A stretch of DNA of 64,000 nt from Maylandia zebra (GCF_041146795.1 NC_135178.1:2396344-2460343); one strand, 5' to 3'. Positions 39,440 to 52,829 are shown, counted from the first letter of the stretch. The notes: a model not told the origin generated them from the letters alone. Numbers and translations are program-made.

Positions 39440-41525
39440 CTACCGTGACCAATACAGAGACTAACCAGCTGATCTACACTACAGCAGAAGAAATCAGTTG
39501 AAAAGCTACAAGGAGCCAGAAGGAGCAGGAACAACATGGAGAAGAAAACTAGAGGCCAAGATCAAGTTAGCATGGACGGAGGTTAGCCAACTATCGGAGC
39601 TGCAGAAAAGTGCAATGAAGGAGGTGCCTAAGGAGTACAGGAAGCTGTCCATACCTGAGGCTTTGGAAACTACCAAGCAGAGTCTCCACAGAACCAGCCA
39701 AGGTGTACTCTCAGTGGCAGGGGAACAATATGAGAACAGCACCACCGAGGCTGGAGACTGAGCAATACTGGATGTCTACATCCAAGACATCCAAGATAGA
39801 CCACAGCGACCTCCCTGAACAGGGTCCAGTAACCATCACAGTGGCAGATATCCATGAAAGGGTCTCCAGTATGAAGAGTTGGACAGTACCAGGGCCCCAC
39901 GTGGTTCACGCCTACCGGCTGAAGAAGCTGACTGCACTCCATGAGCGTCTGACAGCACAAATGAACCAGCTGCTAATTGACAAGAATGGCTAACCGAAGG
40001 GCGGACAGTCCTGATCCAAAGGATCCCCAGAAGAGACCAATCCCATCCAACTACCTGACCAATAACCTGCCTTAGTACCACATGTAAACTCCTGTCAGGC
40101 ATCATAGCAAATGGATGAATATGAACAGACATATACACCAGCTACTGGTAGACAAACCAGTCGCCTGAGACTGCAAGACTAGGCTGACCAACCTGTGCAC
40201 TACCTGGATTGATTACAAGACGGCCTATGACTCGATGCCCCTGGATCCTGGAATGCCTAGAACTGTACAAGATCTCCAGGACCCTAAGAGCCTTCATCAG
40301 GAACTTAGTTGGGATGTGGCATACAACACTAGAGGCCAACCACAAGCCAATAGCACAAGTCATGGCCAAGGGCGGGATATACCAAGGACATGCTCTTTCC
40401 CCACTGCTGTTCTGCATAGGCCTGAATCCACAAGCATCTGGGAATCCCACAGGCAAATGGAAACCACGAAGAGGCTGCGAGGAAAGCTGCAACCACCAAC
40501 CAACTACAGAGGTACAGTTCTCACCATTCAGCTGAGGTAAGAACAAGAGCTGGGCTATCAACACTTACAGTCTGCCCATGATCAGGTACCCTGCTGGGAT
40601 AATAAACTGGCCAAAGGAGGAGATGGAAGCCACTGACATCAAGACCAGGAAGCTCCTGACCACTGATGGAGGGTTTCAACCCAAGTCCAGCACCCTGAAG
40701 CTGTACGCTAAGTGGAAGGAAGGAGGCCAGGGACTGGTGAGTGTCAGCATCACGGTCCAGACAACGAATATCCACATGACCGTCCGCGTGCTCAGTGAAT
40801 ACCTCAGGCAGCAGAAACCCAAGAAAGAGGAGGAAGAGGAGGAACCATCATGAAAGGACAGGCCCCTGCACGGTATGTACCACCAGCAGATAGAGGAGGT
40901 GGCTGATATCCAGAAATCCTACCAGTGGCTGGACAAAGCTGGACTGAAAGACAGCACAGAGGCACTAATCATGGCAGCACAGGAACAAGCTCTGAGCACA
41001 AGATCCATAGAGGCTGGGGTCTATCACACCAGGCAAGACCCCAGGTGCAGGCTGTGTAAAGATGCCCCAGAGACAATCCAGCACATAACAGCAGGGTGCA
41101 AGATGCTAGCAGGCAAGGCATACATGGAACGCCATAACCAAGTGGCCGGCATAGTGTACAGGAACATCTGTGCCGAGTATAACCTGGAAGTCCCGAGGTC
41201 AAAATGGGAGATGCCCCCAAGGGTGGTGGAGCATGACCGCGCTAAGATCCTGTGGGATTTTCGGATACAGACGGACAAAATGGTGGTGGCTAACCAACCG
41301 GACATAGTGGTGGCAGACAAGCAGAAGAAGACGGCCGTAGTGATTCTGAATAACAGCAACATCAGCACGAAGAAACATGGGAAGCTGGAGATGTACCAAG
41401 GGCTCAGAGAAGAGCTGGAGAAGATGTGGAGGCTGAAGCTAACAGTGGTCCTAGTGGTAATTGGAGCACTCAGTGATGTTCCTCCATTCCACGTGCAGAA
41501 GTATTCTTGGGTAAGATATTGAATC
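39440..41525 (+). mobile_element. R4/Dong-type (Rex6-like) LINE, dead copy 1
   Basis: Broken + strand frames follow the order of a fish R4/Dong-clade non-LTR element. N-terminal 'RKLEAKIKLAWTEVSQLSEL' at 39550; 'PVTITVADIHERVSSMKSWT' at 39830; RT motif 'WIDYKTAYDSMP' near 40210; 'IYQGHALSPLLFCIGLNP' near 40380; 'RYPAGIINWPKEEMEATDIK' at 40583. Then a C-terminal ORF 40875-41522 has a CCHC finger (CRLC...HITAGC) and a restriction-like endonuclease core (ILWDFRIQTDKM...QPDIVVADKQKKTAVVI). The segment that should carry the catalytic YMDD box, between GLNP and the INTY/RYPAG block, is absent. Several stops also interrupt it. In this family the RLE nicks target DNA to prime reverse transcription. 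Confidence 0.8.
40875..41522 (+). pseudogene. LINE C-terminal fragment: zinc finger plus restriction-like endonuclease
   Basis: A 215-aa open fragment of the R4/Dong-type LINE. QWLDKAGLKDSTEALIMAAQ is followed by CRLCKDAPETIQHITAGC (C-x2-C-x7-H-x4-C finger) and then by WDFRIQTDKMVVANQPDIVV, ADKQKKTAVVI, the PD...D core of the restriction-like endonuclease. Past the usual 'DVAIP' position the sequence reads LNNSNIST, so the copy has diverged there. The same protein region recurs inverted at 55568-56092. Confidence 0.82.
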
Positions 41526-43502
41526 TCAGTATCTTACCCAGTCTGAAGTGGATGAAATCAAGTGAATCTGTCCATGAAATTAAAAAAACATAATGCTTAA
41601 GGCATAAAATAAAGTGCCCTGTGAATGAATTGAGGCTATGGAAAAAATGCCTTAAGTACTCAGCTAGAAAAGAAAAGCACTATGTAAGTAATAGTCAATT
41701 TAATATTCATTAAATATTAATATTGTTTAAGGTCTTTCTTCTGGTGCTTTGTTGTCCAAAGTGTTTCTACTTGTACAACAAGTTCTGAACCAAACTGTAG
41801 TGTTAATAATGCTTATTAAAACAGAGAGGTAAGGCAGGAGGCCGCTCAGTCTATAAACATCAGTAAGGTACGTCTTGATGCATGCTAAATCATCCAGGTA
41901 AGTAAATCTCCAAAGGTTGATTCTGTTCATCGGGATGCAGCGTTTTCAGTGGGAGAAACGTTTCCTCATTCATTCAAGTGACTTCTTCAGTCTGAGACTG
42001 AAGCATTAACGTTATTCATCTTGTTACAGTTCAGTGTTCTCCTGGGAAACCCCAGGTTGTGGTATTTTTAAAGTACTAATTACTGTTTGAGCATGAAGAC
42101 GTTCACTACATTTTGGTCCAATGCTCAAGTTTAACATGTTCTGTATAAAAGTTCAAATTTTGCCCAGAATGTGCTCATAAAGTCCAACATGTTCAACACA
42201 GAGAGATGTATGTATGCGCAGTGATGATCCTGCATACTGGAGGAACATCATGGCTTTTCTCAGATGTAGCCTGAGCCTGTATATTACACATCTTACTAGA
42301 ATGATGAAAGTGTATGTGTGGGTGTCTGTTCCTTAAAGCCTCCCCGAGATGTTAATCGATCTGGATGAAATTTGCTATATGAACTCCCTGAGGAACCAGG
42401 ATTACCAATCTTTATACAGTTATTTTATTATTATAACACTTAAATTAAAGATATTATTTATTTTGTGTAGTAGCTGATCTCAAACCAAACAGTAACACTA
42501 TATCTACGTTTTGTATATGTTGTTGACATTATGTCTCTGTTATATTATGGATATGTTGCTAAACAATTTTTAGTGCAGCAAATCTTGCACTCACCGAGGA
42601 CAGACTAAAGTTTTCATCTGTAGAGAAAGACATTACTAATGGGTGGAGTGTAGCAGGCAAGGATTTCCACACGTGCTTGCCAGTGTGAACCATATATCAT
42701 GAGTGTTACAAAATGCCTAAAGTGCTCTGACTGCAGAGATGGATTTAAAAAAAATGCTATCCTTTGTTATGCTTTTAAAAGAAGAAGTAACAAAATAACC
42801 CTTCACACGATCCAAAGACAACAATCTTGATTTATTTCCCATTGTGAGGTCAATTCTGCAGGGACAGTCAGATTTATGTTTTCTGATAATAAGCCAAGTG
42901 AGCTCTAGCGATGCCACAGCAAAGGAATGTGTGTTTGCATGTCTGAAACTATTCAAGAGTCCAAAGTAAACAGGTAATGTTTATATTATGAAAATGCACA
43001 TTTACACTATCACATATTTTACATACTATAATCTATATTTTTATATGGATTAAATGAGATAATCAGAAGTTCAGACTTAATGAAAGAAAATGATCATCCA
43101 GCTCTAGACAGCATCGTTCAGCTCATTGCTTTGGATTCACAGCCTTCAGCTTTTGGCTCAGTGTGATCACACGCATAAGCCTAGTTTGCAACAGCAGGCA
43201 GCTGTTTTTAACCATAAACCATGAATCCACTGTGTGCAACCAACTCAGACACAAAAGGAGTTTTTAGCTGGTAAACTGGAGCAGTAGAAGCTCTTACAAG
43301 GCAGATACAAACTACAAGCTAATCTACTAGCCAAACAGCAACATGGCTGAACTTTGGGAGTAAACTACGGTTGACTTAGCAGAGCATTTTGATTAGTAGA
43401 CTTTAGACTACACAGAAGGCGAACATGAAAAGTGAACCAGAGGGTGGTTCCTGTAGTTGGAGAAAGACGTCTGAAGCAGCTACGTAGAAGTCTGTGGTAA
43501 AA
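41526..43502. other. intergenic stretch with a short repeat
   Basis: 41925-42020 contains a fish interspersed repeat motif (gtgggagaaacgtttcctca ... cttcttcagtctgagactgaag). The remainder is AT-rich with no gene recognised. Confidence 0.4.
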
Positions 43503-43740
43503 CATGGCTGTAGCTCAGAGGGTGGATCAGGTCATCTACCAATCAGAAGGTTGGCAGTTTGATCCCTGGCTTCTCCATTCCACTGCCCAAGTGTCCTTGA
43601 CTAAGATACTGAACCCGCAGTTGTGTTCACTGGAATGTGAACGTGTCTGAATATTAGAACGCACACAGGAAAAATGGTTGTGTGACTGGGTGAATGAGGC
43701 ATGCTGTAAAAAATGTCACTACCATATGAAAGTGCAGTGC
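43503..43740 (+). mobile_element. tRNA-derived SINE
   Basis: The head has RNA polymerase III box A (tagctcagagggtgg, 43511-43525) and box B (ggcagtttgatccc, 43553-43566) at tRNA-like spacing. It is followed by a body with the fish SINE landmarks 'cctggcttctcca', 'tgtccttgactaagatactgaaccc' and 'gtgtgactgggtgaatgaggc'. It has diverged from a perfect tRNA (box B should read GGTTCGAATCC) and is non-coding. It would rely on a LINE for movement. Confidence 0.8.
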
Positions 43741-45480
43741 TTCTGGGCTTCATCGTGAGATCCAGTCCATGGTCTGTATGTCTCGCTTCAAACAGCTAAA
43801 ATGGCCACAACACTAACATCAAACCAAAAATTGGATGAACAAACCACTGAGAGACACTATGGTTACATCTGTTATGTACACTTCGTGATTTGATTCATGA
43901 ATCTAAACTGGCCCCAGGCTGTCTTCTGTTAACTATTTGAAGCTAACATTTTCTTAGCGAACTGACTAAATCGGCCACTTTCATCTTTAGCTTAATGCCA
44001 GATGCATACCCATAGCGGTGGAGTTGAGAACACCACTGCTGTACACTATAACAATGGCTGGAGCTTGTTGAGCTGAGAGGCAGGCAGCTGTTTCTGGTTG
44101 TCTCTGGCTGCATTACTGTAGGCCACTGCCTAACTAGCAAGCTGGCCAACCTAACTTGTTTCCTGGCTATAGCATAGAGTTAATATCAACCCCCTTTTTG
44201 CTATGTGCAGGAGGTCAGGAGGGCCTATTTGTCTGTTGCAATGTTTTTGAAATGCTTTGTGGCATCTTCAGACGGTAAAGGCATTAAGCAAACATTTCAA
44301 AACGGACTCATATTGAATATAACTAATACACCGGTTGCACAAACTCCTAGGGCATGATGACACCAACAGATTGCTGTATTTATTCACAAAGCCTAACCTT
44401 AGCTCACTCTGAATGTGAACAACTTTACAGCAGCTGGAAACAGTATTTACAGCCAACATAGTTACAGGACCAGCTAAACATGGATGAATTGGTTACACCT
44501 GAAATTGACGTTTTAATGTGTCACATGAGCAGTAACAAGGCCGCGTGGTGACCTCCTGACTTCCATTTAACACATTTGGAAGTCAAATAACTTTGATCAG
44601 ATTTGAGCTCATTTTTAGTGAAACTGCCTCTTAGCTGTTCCTGTGTTACTGTTATGTTGTGTGCTGGGATATTAACACACTATTCAGGGGCTTTTCACCT
44701 TTTCTTATCCAAAATACCAAACACACTATCCTAGCATGTCTTTACTCACTCATTTTCAATCTGAACCAGTCTAAAGATTTCCAGGAAAAAGCATATTGTA
44801 CAGATGTGTTGTGATTCTTACAGGTAAAACAATCAAACATGGATTTTAACACCACGGGGAAACAAAGATTCCTCAGAACATTATAAAGAAATATGGGCTT
44901 AAATGTTACTTCACTGTTTCTACAGAGAGGAACAACCTAAAAGCGCCAGCAGAAAATCCTGCTGCTGTGAGATGTTAGAAATAATTTCCCAGTCATAATT
45001 ATAACTTGGTGTATACCAATCCACAGAAGAGGAGAGAGGAAATACTGGAGTAACAGTCCACTTAAAAACATCGTAACACGTTCCAAATGTCTATAATGAC
45101 ACCAATGTTTTGTTGTTTTGTGCAAGCTGTTAACTTTAAATTATAGCCTATAGTTATGATTTAAAGTTAGGCAAACTCCATTGGCATTGTGAGTGCATGT
45201 AACATTTACAGTGGTACTCTCATCATTTGATCAAGTAAAACTCCAGTTGTGTCTCATATTTTATAGTGTAATTTGGTGTATTTCCCCCTAAGTTATCATC
45301 TTTTCCTGTGCCGGAGTTTTGGTGTCTGTTCCCCCCCCCAACAGCAAGTGAAAATGGAGAGAAAGCGTGGGCAAGAACTCATTCAAACTCATCCCCAGCT
45401 GACCCACTCACACTGTTTCTGATCCAGGAGACGCTCCCTCTCCCTCTCTGCAGTAGACTCTGGGGCTCAACACTGTTTTT
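43741..45480. other. intergenic stretch
   Basis: No gene or clear repeat recognised. Confidence 0.35.
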
Positions 45481-46325
45481 AATTGGATTCATTTCACTTT
45501 TATTTATATAGCTCCAATTCCCCATAGCAGTTGCCTTAAGGCACTTTATATTGAAAGATAAAGACCCTACAATATTTAGAGAGAATACACAAACAATAGA
45601 AAAATATCCTATGAATAGCAATAGTGTGGAGGGAAAATTCCCTTTTAACAAGAAGAGACCTCCAGGAGAACCATTCCACGACCATGGAAAAAACTCTTTC
45701 CTCCCTTGTAATACCTGTAAAACCGTTCTGCTAGACCTCAGTGCAGCGATCAATACAAATAACATTCTCACACATTAATACTGTGAGAAACTTTGGAGTT
45801 TTGGAATATCAGCAAAATTAGAAATATCCTGTCTCAGAGTGACGCTGAAAAACTAGTTCATGCATTTATTACTTCCAGGCTGGACGACTGTAATTCATTA
45901 TTATCAGGAAGTCCTAAAAACTCCCTGAAAAGCCTTCAGCTGATCCAAAATGCTGCAGCAAGAGTCCTGACAGGGACTAGAAAGAGAGAGTTAGGGCTGG
46001 ATCAGGTGACCCTGAATCCACCCTTAGTCACCATGATGCATTGAGTGTTTCTTCTTCAGTCACCTTTTCACTCATTATGCGTTTACACCTGCCTGCATTT
46101 AATTATTAGTTATTATTAACCTCTGGCTCTCTTCAGCAGCATGTCTCTGTCCTGTCTTTATCCGCTCACTCCCAACCAGTCGTTGCAGATGGCCCCGCCC
46201 CTCACCGAGCCTGCTTCTGCTGGAGGTTTCTTCCCGTTGAAAGAGCTTTTCCTTCCCACTGGGTTTTCTGTTTCTTTTGTACTATTGTAGGATCTTAAAA
46301 TATACAATATATGAATAAAACTGAA
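45481..46325. mobile_element. compound L2-type LINE fragments
   Basis: 45490-45720 is an inverted (- strand) copy of the common fish LINE 3' tail (tatttatatagctccaattcc ... cctccaggagaaccattcc). It is followed on the + strand by an RT C-terminal remnant at 45830-46045: LSQSDAEKLVHAFITSRLDD, CNSLLSGSP, LQLIQNAAARVLTGTRKRE. 46130-46325 is its 3' UTR, with 'gatggccccgcccctcaccgagcctg...ctgctggaggtttcttcc' and a 3' tail 'aataaaactgaatttaatgaa'. The RT motif 'F..SRLD.CNSLL.G....SL..LQL.QNAAAR.LT' is diagnostic of fish L2/CR1-group LINEs. Confidence 0.75.
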
Positions 46326-48394
46326 TTTAATGAACTAGGAGCATCATAGTCAGGAGTGGATCTAGAGAAATTCTCCTCGGCTGGCACATTCAAAGCTTCA
46401 TCTGCAGGTGTGACTTTCACTAATATGTAAACATATATATTTACAAACATAGTTTATACATTTACTATTGCTATTAGCTCATGTAAACATATTAGTTGCA
46501 AAAAAATAAAAATATGCATTTTGATTTCATGTACTGTACAACCCAATAAGAGCAAAGTCCAAACACACAACACGAGGCGGCTCGATTAAAAACACCTGCA
46601 GTTTATTCAACATCTGTAACAGTTGCTGAAATTTACACAATCATCAACAAAATTATTTTATTTTTTATCAGTTGATGTAAATAATCAAGCACATTACCTT
46701 AAATGTAATTACCTTCATTATAGGCCAGAGCTGAAGAATATTCTGTCTGCATTACTGAACGCACACATTTCCATGTTGGGAAGCAAACAGCCTGATAATC
46801 TCATCCAAACTCTTTGCATTTCTTTTTAAGACTCACCTAATCACAAGTTTAGGTATTCATTTTATTATATTTATTATATTTATTTATTTATTTAGGCATT
46901 TCACCGATCTGCACAATGTCGGTCCACAGCTAATCAAAAAAGGCTTCAGTATGATAATGTAGCATTGTTTCTTGAGTAATTCAACTAGATTGGATTGGAC
47001 AAGTCAACTAAAGCATTTATAAACATATTAGAGTCATCCAACACTTTTCTGAAAGAGAGCAATTGTTCCCTGATGAGAGATCTTGGAGCACATATTAAAA
47101 TAACAGACAAACTATTGATGATGTTGCAACGATTATCACCAAGGTGCTGCACTTCTCTTGGGTCCACATGAAACATTTGCTGCTGCCATTTCTAATAGAC
47201 ATGTCTGAATGTGTATAACTATTATAGTAGTTGCTATGGTAAGGATTAAGCACAGGGCACTACAGCAAACACAGAAAGCATTCTTGGACACCTCCTGTAT
47301 GCTTGCTTATGGCACACCCGAATGTGACCCACTTACAGATGCCCCATCATACCCTTGGCCAACAAGGTCTGTAGTCCACCCCATGTTCCTCTAAACAACC
47401 AATAATCTTGCATGTAAACCCAGCAGCATCCAGTCTGTGTGCCTCTTGAAACCCCAGGAAACTCTAATGTGCAGCATCATTAAGTATGAAAGAAGTTTGG
47501 TCCAATTTACTGACATCCATGTATAATGACTAAAACTGCACACTCTCTAACAACTTGCTTTATCTCCTCAGCAACCATTTCAGCCAAAGATGATAGAATT
47601 TCATTCTGGACTGTTTTGCTGGTGAATACTTTCGGCTATTTGTTGCGATCTCCTTTTAATTTTTTTGTGTTTTATTTATATAATCCTAAAATCCCAATAA
47701 CAGTCACCTCAAGTTCCCTGTAAAGTAAAAACCGTACAATAATACAGCCACAGGGTGACGGGGTTGCAAACCGTGTTTGACATTTCGAGAAAAATTGCCC
47801 TCAGTCTGCTCTGGCTGCCAGCAGAGCCTGCAGGCTTGTCACTGCAGCCCACCGTGGGCTAGAGCAGGATTTTAAACCTGTTATACCTTTGAGATAACAA
47901 AGGAAAAAATGTAAGAATAAGCTCTGGTGGAATTGTTCTATGTTTGGATTAAAGGGGTATTAAGACACATTCCTTTAAAGACTGATTCAAAGAAACTCTC
48001 CCCAAGGTTTGTTGGCTTGTTTTTGAAAAGATCATTAACTCATGAGCTGTTAAAGAAGTTGCCAATGTCTTTAAAGATTCAACTAAGCTTCCACAAGTCT
48101 CCACTGGCCACCTGAATGGTCAGCTTCTGGAAAACACCCCACAGGAAATGACTCACCTGGTTACCAGTTCAGCACTGCAGATCCTGGACAACGACCACTT
48201 TCCTTCTTATTCGCTGTTGTTGCTCGTTTTCATTTGCTTTTTAGTTTTGTTTTTGCTCCCTTTCTCTGCTGCGACCGGCTGGGGTGAGACAAGGAAACAA
48301 GACAAAAGACATGCTGTGGAAGAGAGCCAAAGATTAATAACAAGTATGATTCGGTGCAGAGAGGTCTATTAACACACAGTGACTGAAGAAGAAA
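46326..48394. other. intergenic stretch with one LINE-tail fragment
   Basis: 47660-47745 is a degenerate - strand LINE tail (ttttatttatataatcctaaaatcccaataacagtcacctcaag). An ATTT-rich run lies at 46858-46893. No gene recognised. Confidence 0.4.
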
Positions 48395-48815
48395 CACCCA
48401 GTGCATCATGGGAATCCCCGGCAGCCTATTGCAGCATAACTAAGGGAAGATTCAGGGTCACCTGGTCCAGCCCTAACTATATGCTTTAGCAAAAAGGAAA
48501 GTTTGAAGCCTGATCTTGAAAGTAGAGATAGAGTCTGTCTCCTGAATCCAAACTGGAAGCTGGTTCCACAGAAGAGGGGCCTGAAAACTGAAGGCTCTGC
48601 CTCCCATTCTACTTTTAAATAATCTAGGAACAACAAGTAGGCCTGCAGAGCGAGAGCGAAGTGCTCTAATAGGGTGATATGGTACTACAAGGTCATTAAG
48701 ATAAGATGGGGCCTGATTATTTAAGACCTTGTATGTGAGGAGCAGGATTTTGAATCCTGGATTTAACAGGAAGCCAAAACAGGAGAAATCTGCTCTCTCT
48801 TTCTAGTCCCTGTCA
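48395..48815 (-). repeat. abundant teleost interspersed repeat
   Basis: Contains the ordered landmarks 'ccaaactggaagctggttccacag', 'aggggcctgaaaactgaaggctctgcctccca', 'ggtcattaagataagatggggcctgattatt', 'aagaccttgtatgtgaggagcaggattttgaat'. I know this order from many fish genomes as part of an abundant retroelement. The degenerate RT end adjoining it suggests L2-type origin. Confidence 0.6.
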
Positions 48816-48819
48816 GGAC

Positions 48820-49412
48820 CCTGTCAGTTGTCCTTTTCTTTGCAACTTACTTACCTGTTTGACTGCAGTCAAATATTTTTAAATGCCAATTTGAATTTAA
48901 TTTGATCTTAAACTCTAACAGAGCCTCTTATCACTGCTCCAGGTAATGACACCAAAGTATCAAACAATGCCTTTGTTCTCCAAGTTCTTGTGCAAAGCCC
49001 AGCTCTAGCTGTAGTTATCAGCCTGCTGTCTTTAGACACTCGTGTCAGGAAGCTGACTCAGTCCTCATTTAAGAATCATTGCCACGTTTGTGCCATTTTT
49101 AATGAGGAATTGGTGCAACTTGTTAAAGCGTTCCAAAGTGGAGCTGTATGTCTTAACTAATTTTAGGAAGAGATAGCACATCTCGATTCATTTTAAAATC
49201 TTTTGACAGTCAGAGTCAATTTTAAAATTCTTGTGTTGCCTTAAAGTTTTGAATTGTAAAGCAGAGCTTTCACTGACCTACTCTAACTGTTCCCTTCAGT
49301 CTGCAGAGCACACGCAGGTCTTTGTGCTGTGTAGTAGTGTTTTTTGTGGTGTGTGGCACTTTGTGACCTTGCCTGTTAAAGGTGTGGTATAAAAAAATGT
49401 TACTTATTATTA
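48820..49412 (+). mobile_element. L2-type LINE 3' remnant
   Basis: Heavily broken RT C-terminus and 3' end. 49360-49412 reads 'tggcactttgtgaccttgcctgttaaaggtgtggtataaaaaaatgttacttattatta', the usual fish L2 tail '...ctttgtgac..tgt....aaaggtgctatataaataaa.ttattattatta'. Confidence 0.5.
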
Positions 49413-49767
49413 ACCGCAGCAGATAGTATAACTATGCAAAAGAAGACAGTGATACAGTCAGCACTCAAGGAATGTTCAATGCAACAAGCTTGTATCTAAT
49501 GACCGATGCTTCCTCTAAACTGTTTCCGTCTCAAGTGGATCCAGTTTGAGACAAACCATGAGATGGGTACAAGGCTTCAGAGTTGCACCACTGCACTTCA
49601 GTTACTTCCAGCATGGTTTTGTGAGAAGGAAAACTTGGTCACACACAGGCAACAGAAACACATCACTTCCTGTGAACTTTCCTTCCTGTTGAGGAAATAC
49701 CAGACACAGTAAGCTGACTACAGGCTAACGAACTGTGTCCTGTATTATTTATTGTAAATAAAATGGT
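49413..49767. other. intergenic stretch
   Basis: No gene or repeat recognised. Confidence 0.3.
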
Positions 49768-49935
49768 AAATGGTCTGTATTTGTATAGAGCTTTCCTCGT
49801 CCCTATGGACGCCAAAGCACTTTACACTGCATTCAGTCACACACACATTCACACACTGGTGATGGCAGCTACATTGTAGCCACAGCCACCCTGGGGCACA
49901 CTGACAGAGGCATTTATCAGGTGATATAAAACCAT
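49768..49935 (+). repeat. abundant teleost interspersed repeat
   Basis: Ordered landmarks 'ggtctgtatttgtatagagcttt', 'ccctatggacgccaaagcactttacactgcattca', 'cacacactggtgatggcagctacattgtagccac' and 'ccctggggcacactgacagaggc' match a repeat present in high copy in many fish genomes. Non-coding. Confidence 0.7.
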
Positions 49936-50718
49936 ATAAAGTCACAGATTATTTGTTTGATATCTGAACTCCACAAGCAGTATTTTTACGTTTTCAGGAA
50001 TCCAGCCTTTGCAGTTTCCTTAGCAGACAATTCCTCAGAAAGAATGTCCTGGAATTATTCAACCTTTTGTGCACACCCTGCTTTCCTCACTGTTTTACAA
50101 GTGAAATGAAGTGTGCTCTGCCAACATCTGGCAGTAAATCTACTTTCATATTTGACTGTTTATGATTCAGCATGCTGTGATCCACCACATGATTCCTGTA
50201 TTTGAGAACGGCAGGATGCAGAAACTGGATTCCTCTCACTGATATGCTTGGCAAGGCCACCTTAGTGGGTGAAATCACAGCTACGCCGGAATTCAGGCCG
50301 TCTCCGTTCCTGTCCCCTGTCTCCAGAGAAAAAAATTACAGCTCACTTTTATCCATAAAGCTGGGATTTTGCATGTGAGCTGAGGGAGTAAGGCTTAAGG
50401 AAGATGACCACGAGCTGCTTTCTTTCGCTCTGTTCTCTTAGATCAGTGCAGGAGAGCACATGTAAAAGGGCAGGGATGACTCACTTTTGTTTTTCCTAGC
50501 TCCATCTACATTTGCAGGGTGTCAGTTACATTCCAAATTAACTGGATTCACCACATCTTGAGCACATATGATAATAAATGAAAACAGTACTTTGAATTCT
50601 ATAGCTGATTCATTCCACCTCATTCATTTCTGCATTTTATGTATATAAGTTTAGATTCGTTATTTATAGTTGGTTTACACAGCTTTGTGTATGTATGTGT
50701 AATGTGTATATATAGACA
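49936..50718. other. intergenic stretch
   Basis: AT-rich sequence, no gene or repeat recognised. Confidence 0.3.
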
Positions 50719-50719
50719 C

Positions 50720-50794
<75 letters not shown>
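50719..50794. repeat. (TG)n microsatellite
   Basis: An uninterrupted tg run of about 75 bp. It directly precedes the LINE-type tail at 50795-50906. Confidence 0.97.
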
Positions 50795-50795
<1 letters not shown>

Positions 50796-50906
50796 TTTAC
50801 ATTGCTGTGCTTGAGAGCCACCATCTACCGGAACCAAATTCCCTGTATGTGTCTGCACATATACTTGGCCAATAAACACGATTCTGATTCTGATTCTGAT
50901 TCTGAT
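50795..50906 (+). mobile_element. LINE 3' end with hexamer tail
   Basis: cttgagagccaccatctaccgg ... ccctgtatgtgtctgcacatatacttggccaataaacac is followed by four copies of gattct (50880-50905). The same type of (TCTGAT)n tail ends the LINE in golga1 intron 13, so this is probably a very short 3' remnant of a related element. Confidence 0.6.
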
Positions 50907-51755
50907 GGGAGACACATCAGCCGTCATAATCCAGTAAGCAAAGCATGAGTCACCATGAACATCTAACCTATTGCACCTTATGTTTCACAACATGGGCAGC
51001 TGCCCGAGTTGTCTTTTGTCACTTCCAGATGGTAATTTGACATCCGTGCTGAATATTTGTCCCTGTGGGTCTGGAGGCATTAAAGATTTTAAAAATGCTA
51101 GAGCTCAGAGCAAACCAGTGTGAAACTGATCTGGACCCCTGCACCGGTGTCTCTGTGAACCAACCACAAAGAGGGGATTACACGGGATCTCCTCCCTTTT
51201 GACCTGTGGGTGAAATTGATTTAAGCAGCAGTTGGCCTCAATGCATCATCTTTGCTGTCACAAGTGTGTCGTGGTTTGTTTTCAGCACTTTAAAGCTGAC
51301 CGAGTTTTCAAACATTCTGTGCAGAGGCCACACGAAACAGCACGCTGACATGTCAGCACACTCCTGTATGCACATCTGCACTGAGCAGCCTCTATCTGAC
51401 CCAACATGTCAGCAGTTGTTCTTTTGCCTCTTCACTACCAAATATCAGCAAACGACACTTTCACACAGTCCAATAAAGGTTCTTGTTTCCTCATTCGAGT
51501 CCAACGCTCTTTGGTTTCAAAGTATGCTTTGAGCTCCCTTCATTCCTCTTTTTAGGAGAAATGAGTTTGCACATAAACTCAGGGTGAATTTTACTAATCA
51601 TGCAGAACTTTTGGTGCAGTTGGTAAAATCCAACAGCACCCATCGACTTGCTTCACAACACGTGTCATTTGGGAACTACTGGACTTGGTGATTTGTGCTA
51701 ACTGACTGGAAATGTGTCTTTTTCTGTTTTCTACCATTTACGGCTGTTTGCAAGA
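50907..51755. other. intergenic stretch
   Basis: No gene or repeat recognised. The open frame at 51206-51532 (+) has no motif or splice context. Confidence 0.3.
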
Positions 51756-51850
51756 TTCAATTCAATTCAATTTTATTTATATAGCGCCAAATCACAACAA
51801 AAGTCGCCTCAAGGCGCTTCATAGATACAGAGAAAAACCCAACAATCATA
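51756..51850 (-). repeat. fish LINE-type 3' tail, best-preserved copy
   Basis: attcaattcaattttatttatatagcgccaaatcacaacaaaagtcgcctcaaggcgcttcat, with the tandem attca at its start, is the reverse complement of the tail seen at 26405 and 34280 (+). It is followed by 'agatacagagaaaaacccaacaatcatatgacc', which usually lies just inside this tail. Confidence 0.75.
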
Positions 51851-52449
51851 TGACCCGCCATCAGTCATACGAGAAACTTTTTAGGCTTCACCTCTCTATT
51901 GATTTAAGAAGAACAAATACTGAATATAGTCCTGGCTCAGAGTATATGAAATAAAGACTGCAGCCTGTTTTGCACAGTTGGTACCAAACACAGCAGAAAG
52001 CTCCTGAATGTTAAGAAAACTGAAAGCTTGCTGTAAATGTGCTTCGCTGTTTTTGTTAGCCTGCAAATATAAATCTAACACTTCAGTCTGTCAGTGATGC
52101 ATTCCACATGTAATTAAAAGCAGAGACTCTTCAGTCCACTGAATTTCTTTGTTTATGCTGATGTGACAGTCTGCCTGCTTGTTCCTTCTCTTTGTTCAGA
52201 GTTTTGAGGACTGGTTTTTCCATTTTTTAAATCTACTATATCGCCTTGTTTCTCTGCATTGTATGTGTAAAGCATGTTTAGCTGACATGAAACCCTGAAA
52301 CAGTCACAATAATAATGCTCCTAAACTAGAAGTGTTGGCAGGTTCCCTCCCATGAAAAATGTAATAAAAGCCCAGTTACATGGTGTGGTCCAAAAGTGGA
52401 AGCCCACTAAATCGGCATGGATTAGTCCAGTTAAACTGGGTAACCATCT

Positions 52450-52539
<90 letters not shown>
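52450..52539. repeat. (CA)n microsatellite
   Basis: An uninterrupted ca run of about 88 bp, the longest simple repeat in the window. Confidence 0.97.
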
Positions 52540-52540
<1 letters not shown>

Positions 52541-52829
52541 GTAGCAGCTGAGCAGCCAAGCATGTTTCTCACAGCTGCTGTTGGGAACAACTCGAGGTTT
52601 TCTGTCTTTCCTAAACAATCTGGATAATTAAGGAACTTGGGGTTGCCCACCAGTCTGCTTATCTTAATTAAATGTTCAATGGGGTTGAGGTCAGGTGATG
52701 AGAAAAGATAACAACACTTCTGTGTTCTTTAATTCAAGCATTTCTTTTAAGCTTTTGGGTGCACTTCAGTTAAACAGATGCAGTACATCACATGACGCCT
52801 CTCTCTGCAGATGCAAACCAGGGACAAGC

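Noticed and set aside
50664..50927. ORFs of repeating Cys-Val or Thr-His across CA/TG arrays (also 17279, 52321 and 52352)
   Set aside because: They are translations of dinucleotide microsatellites, not genes.
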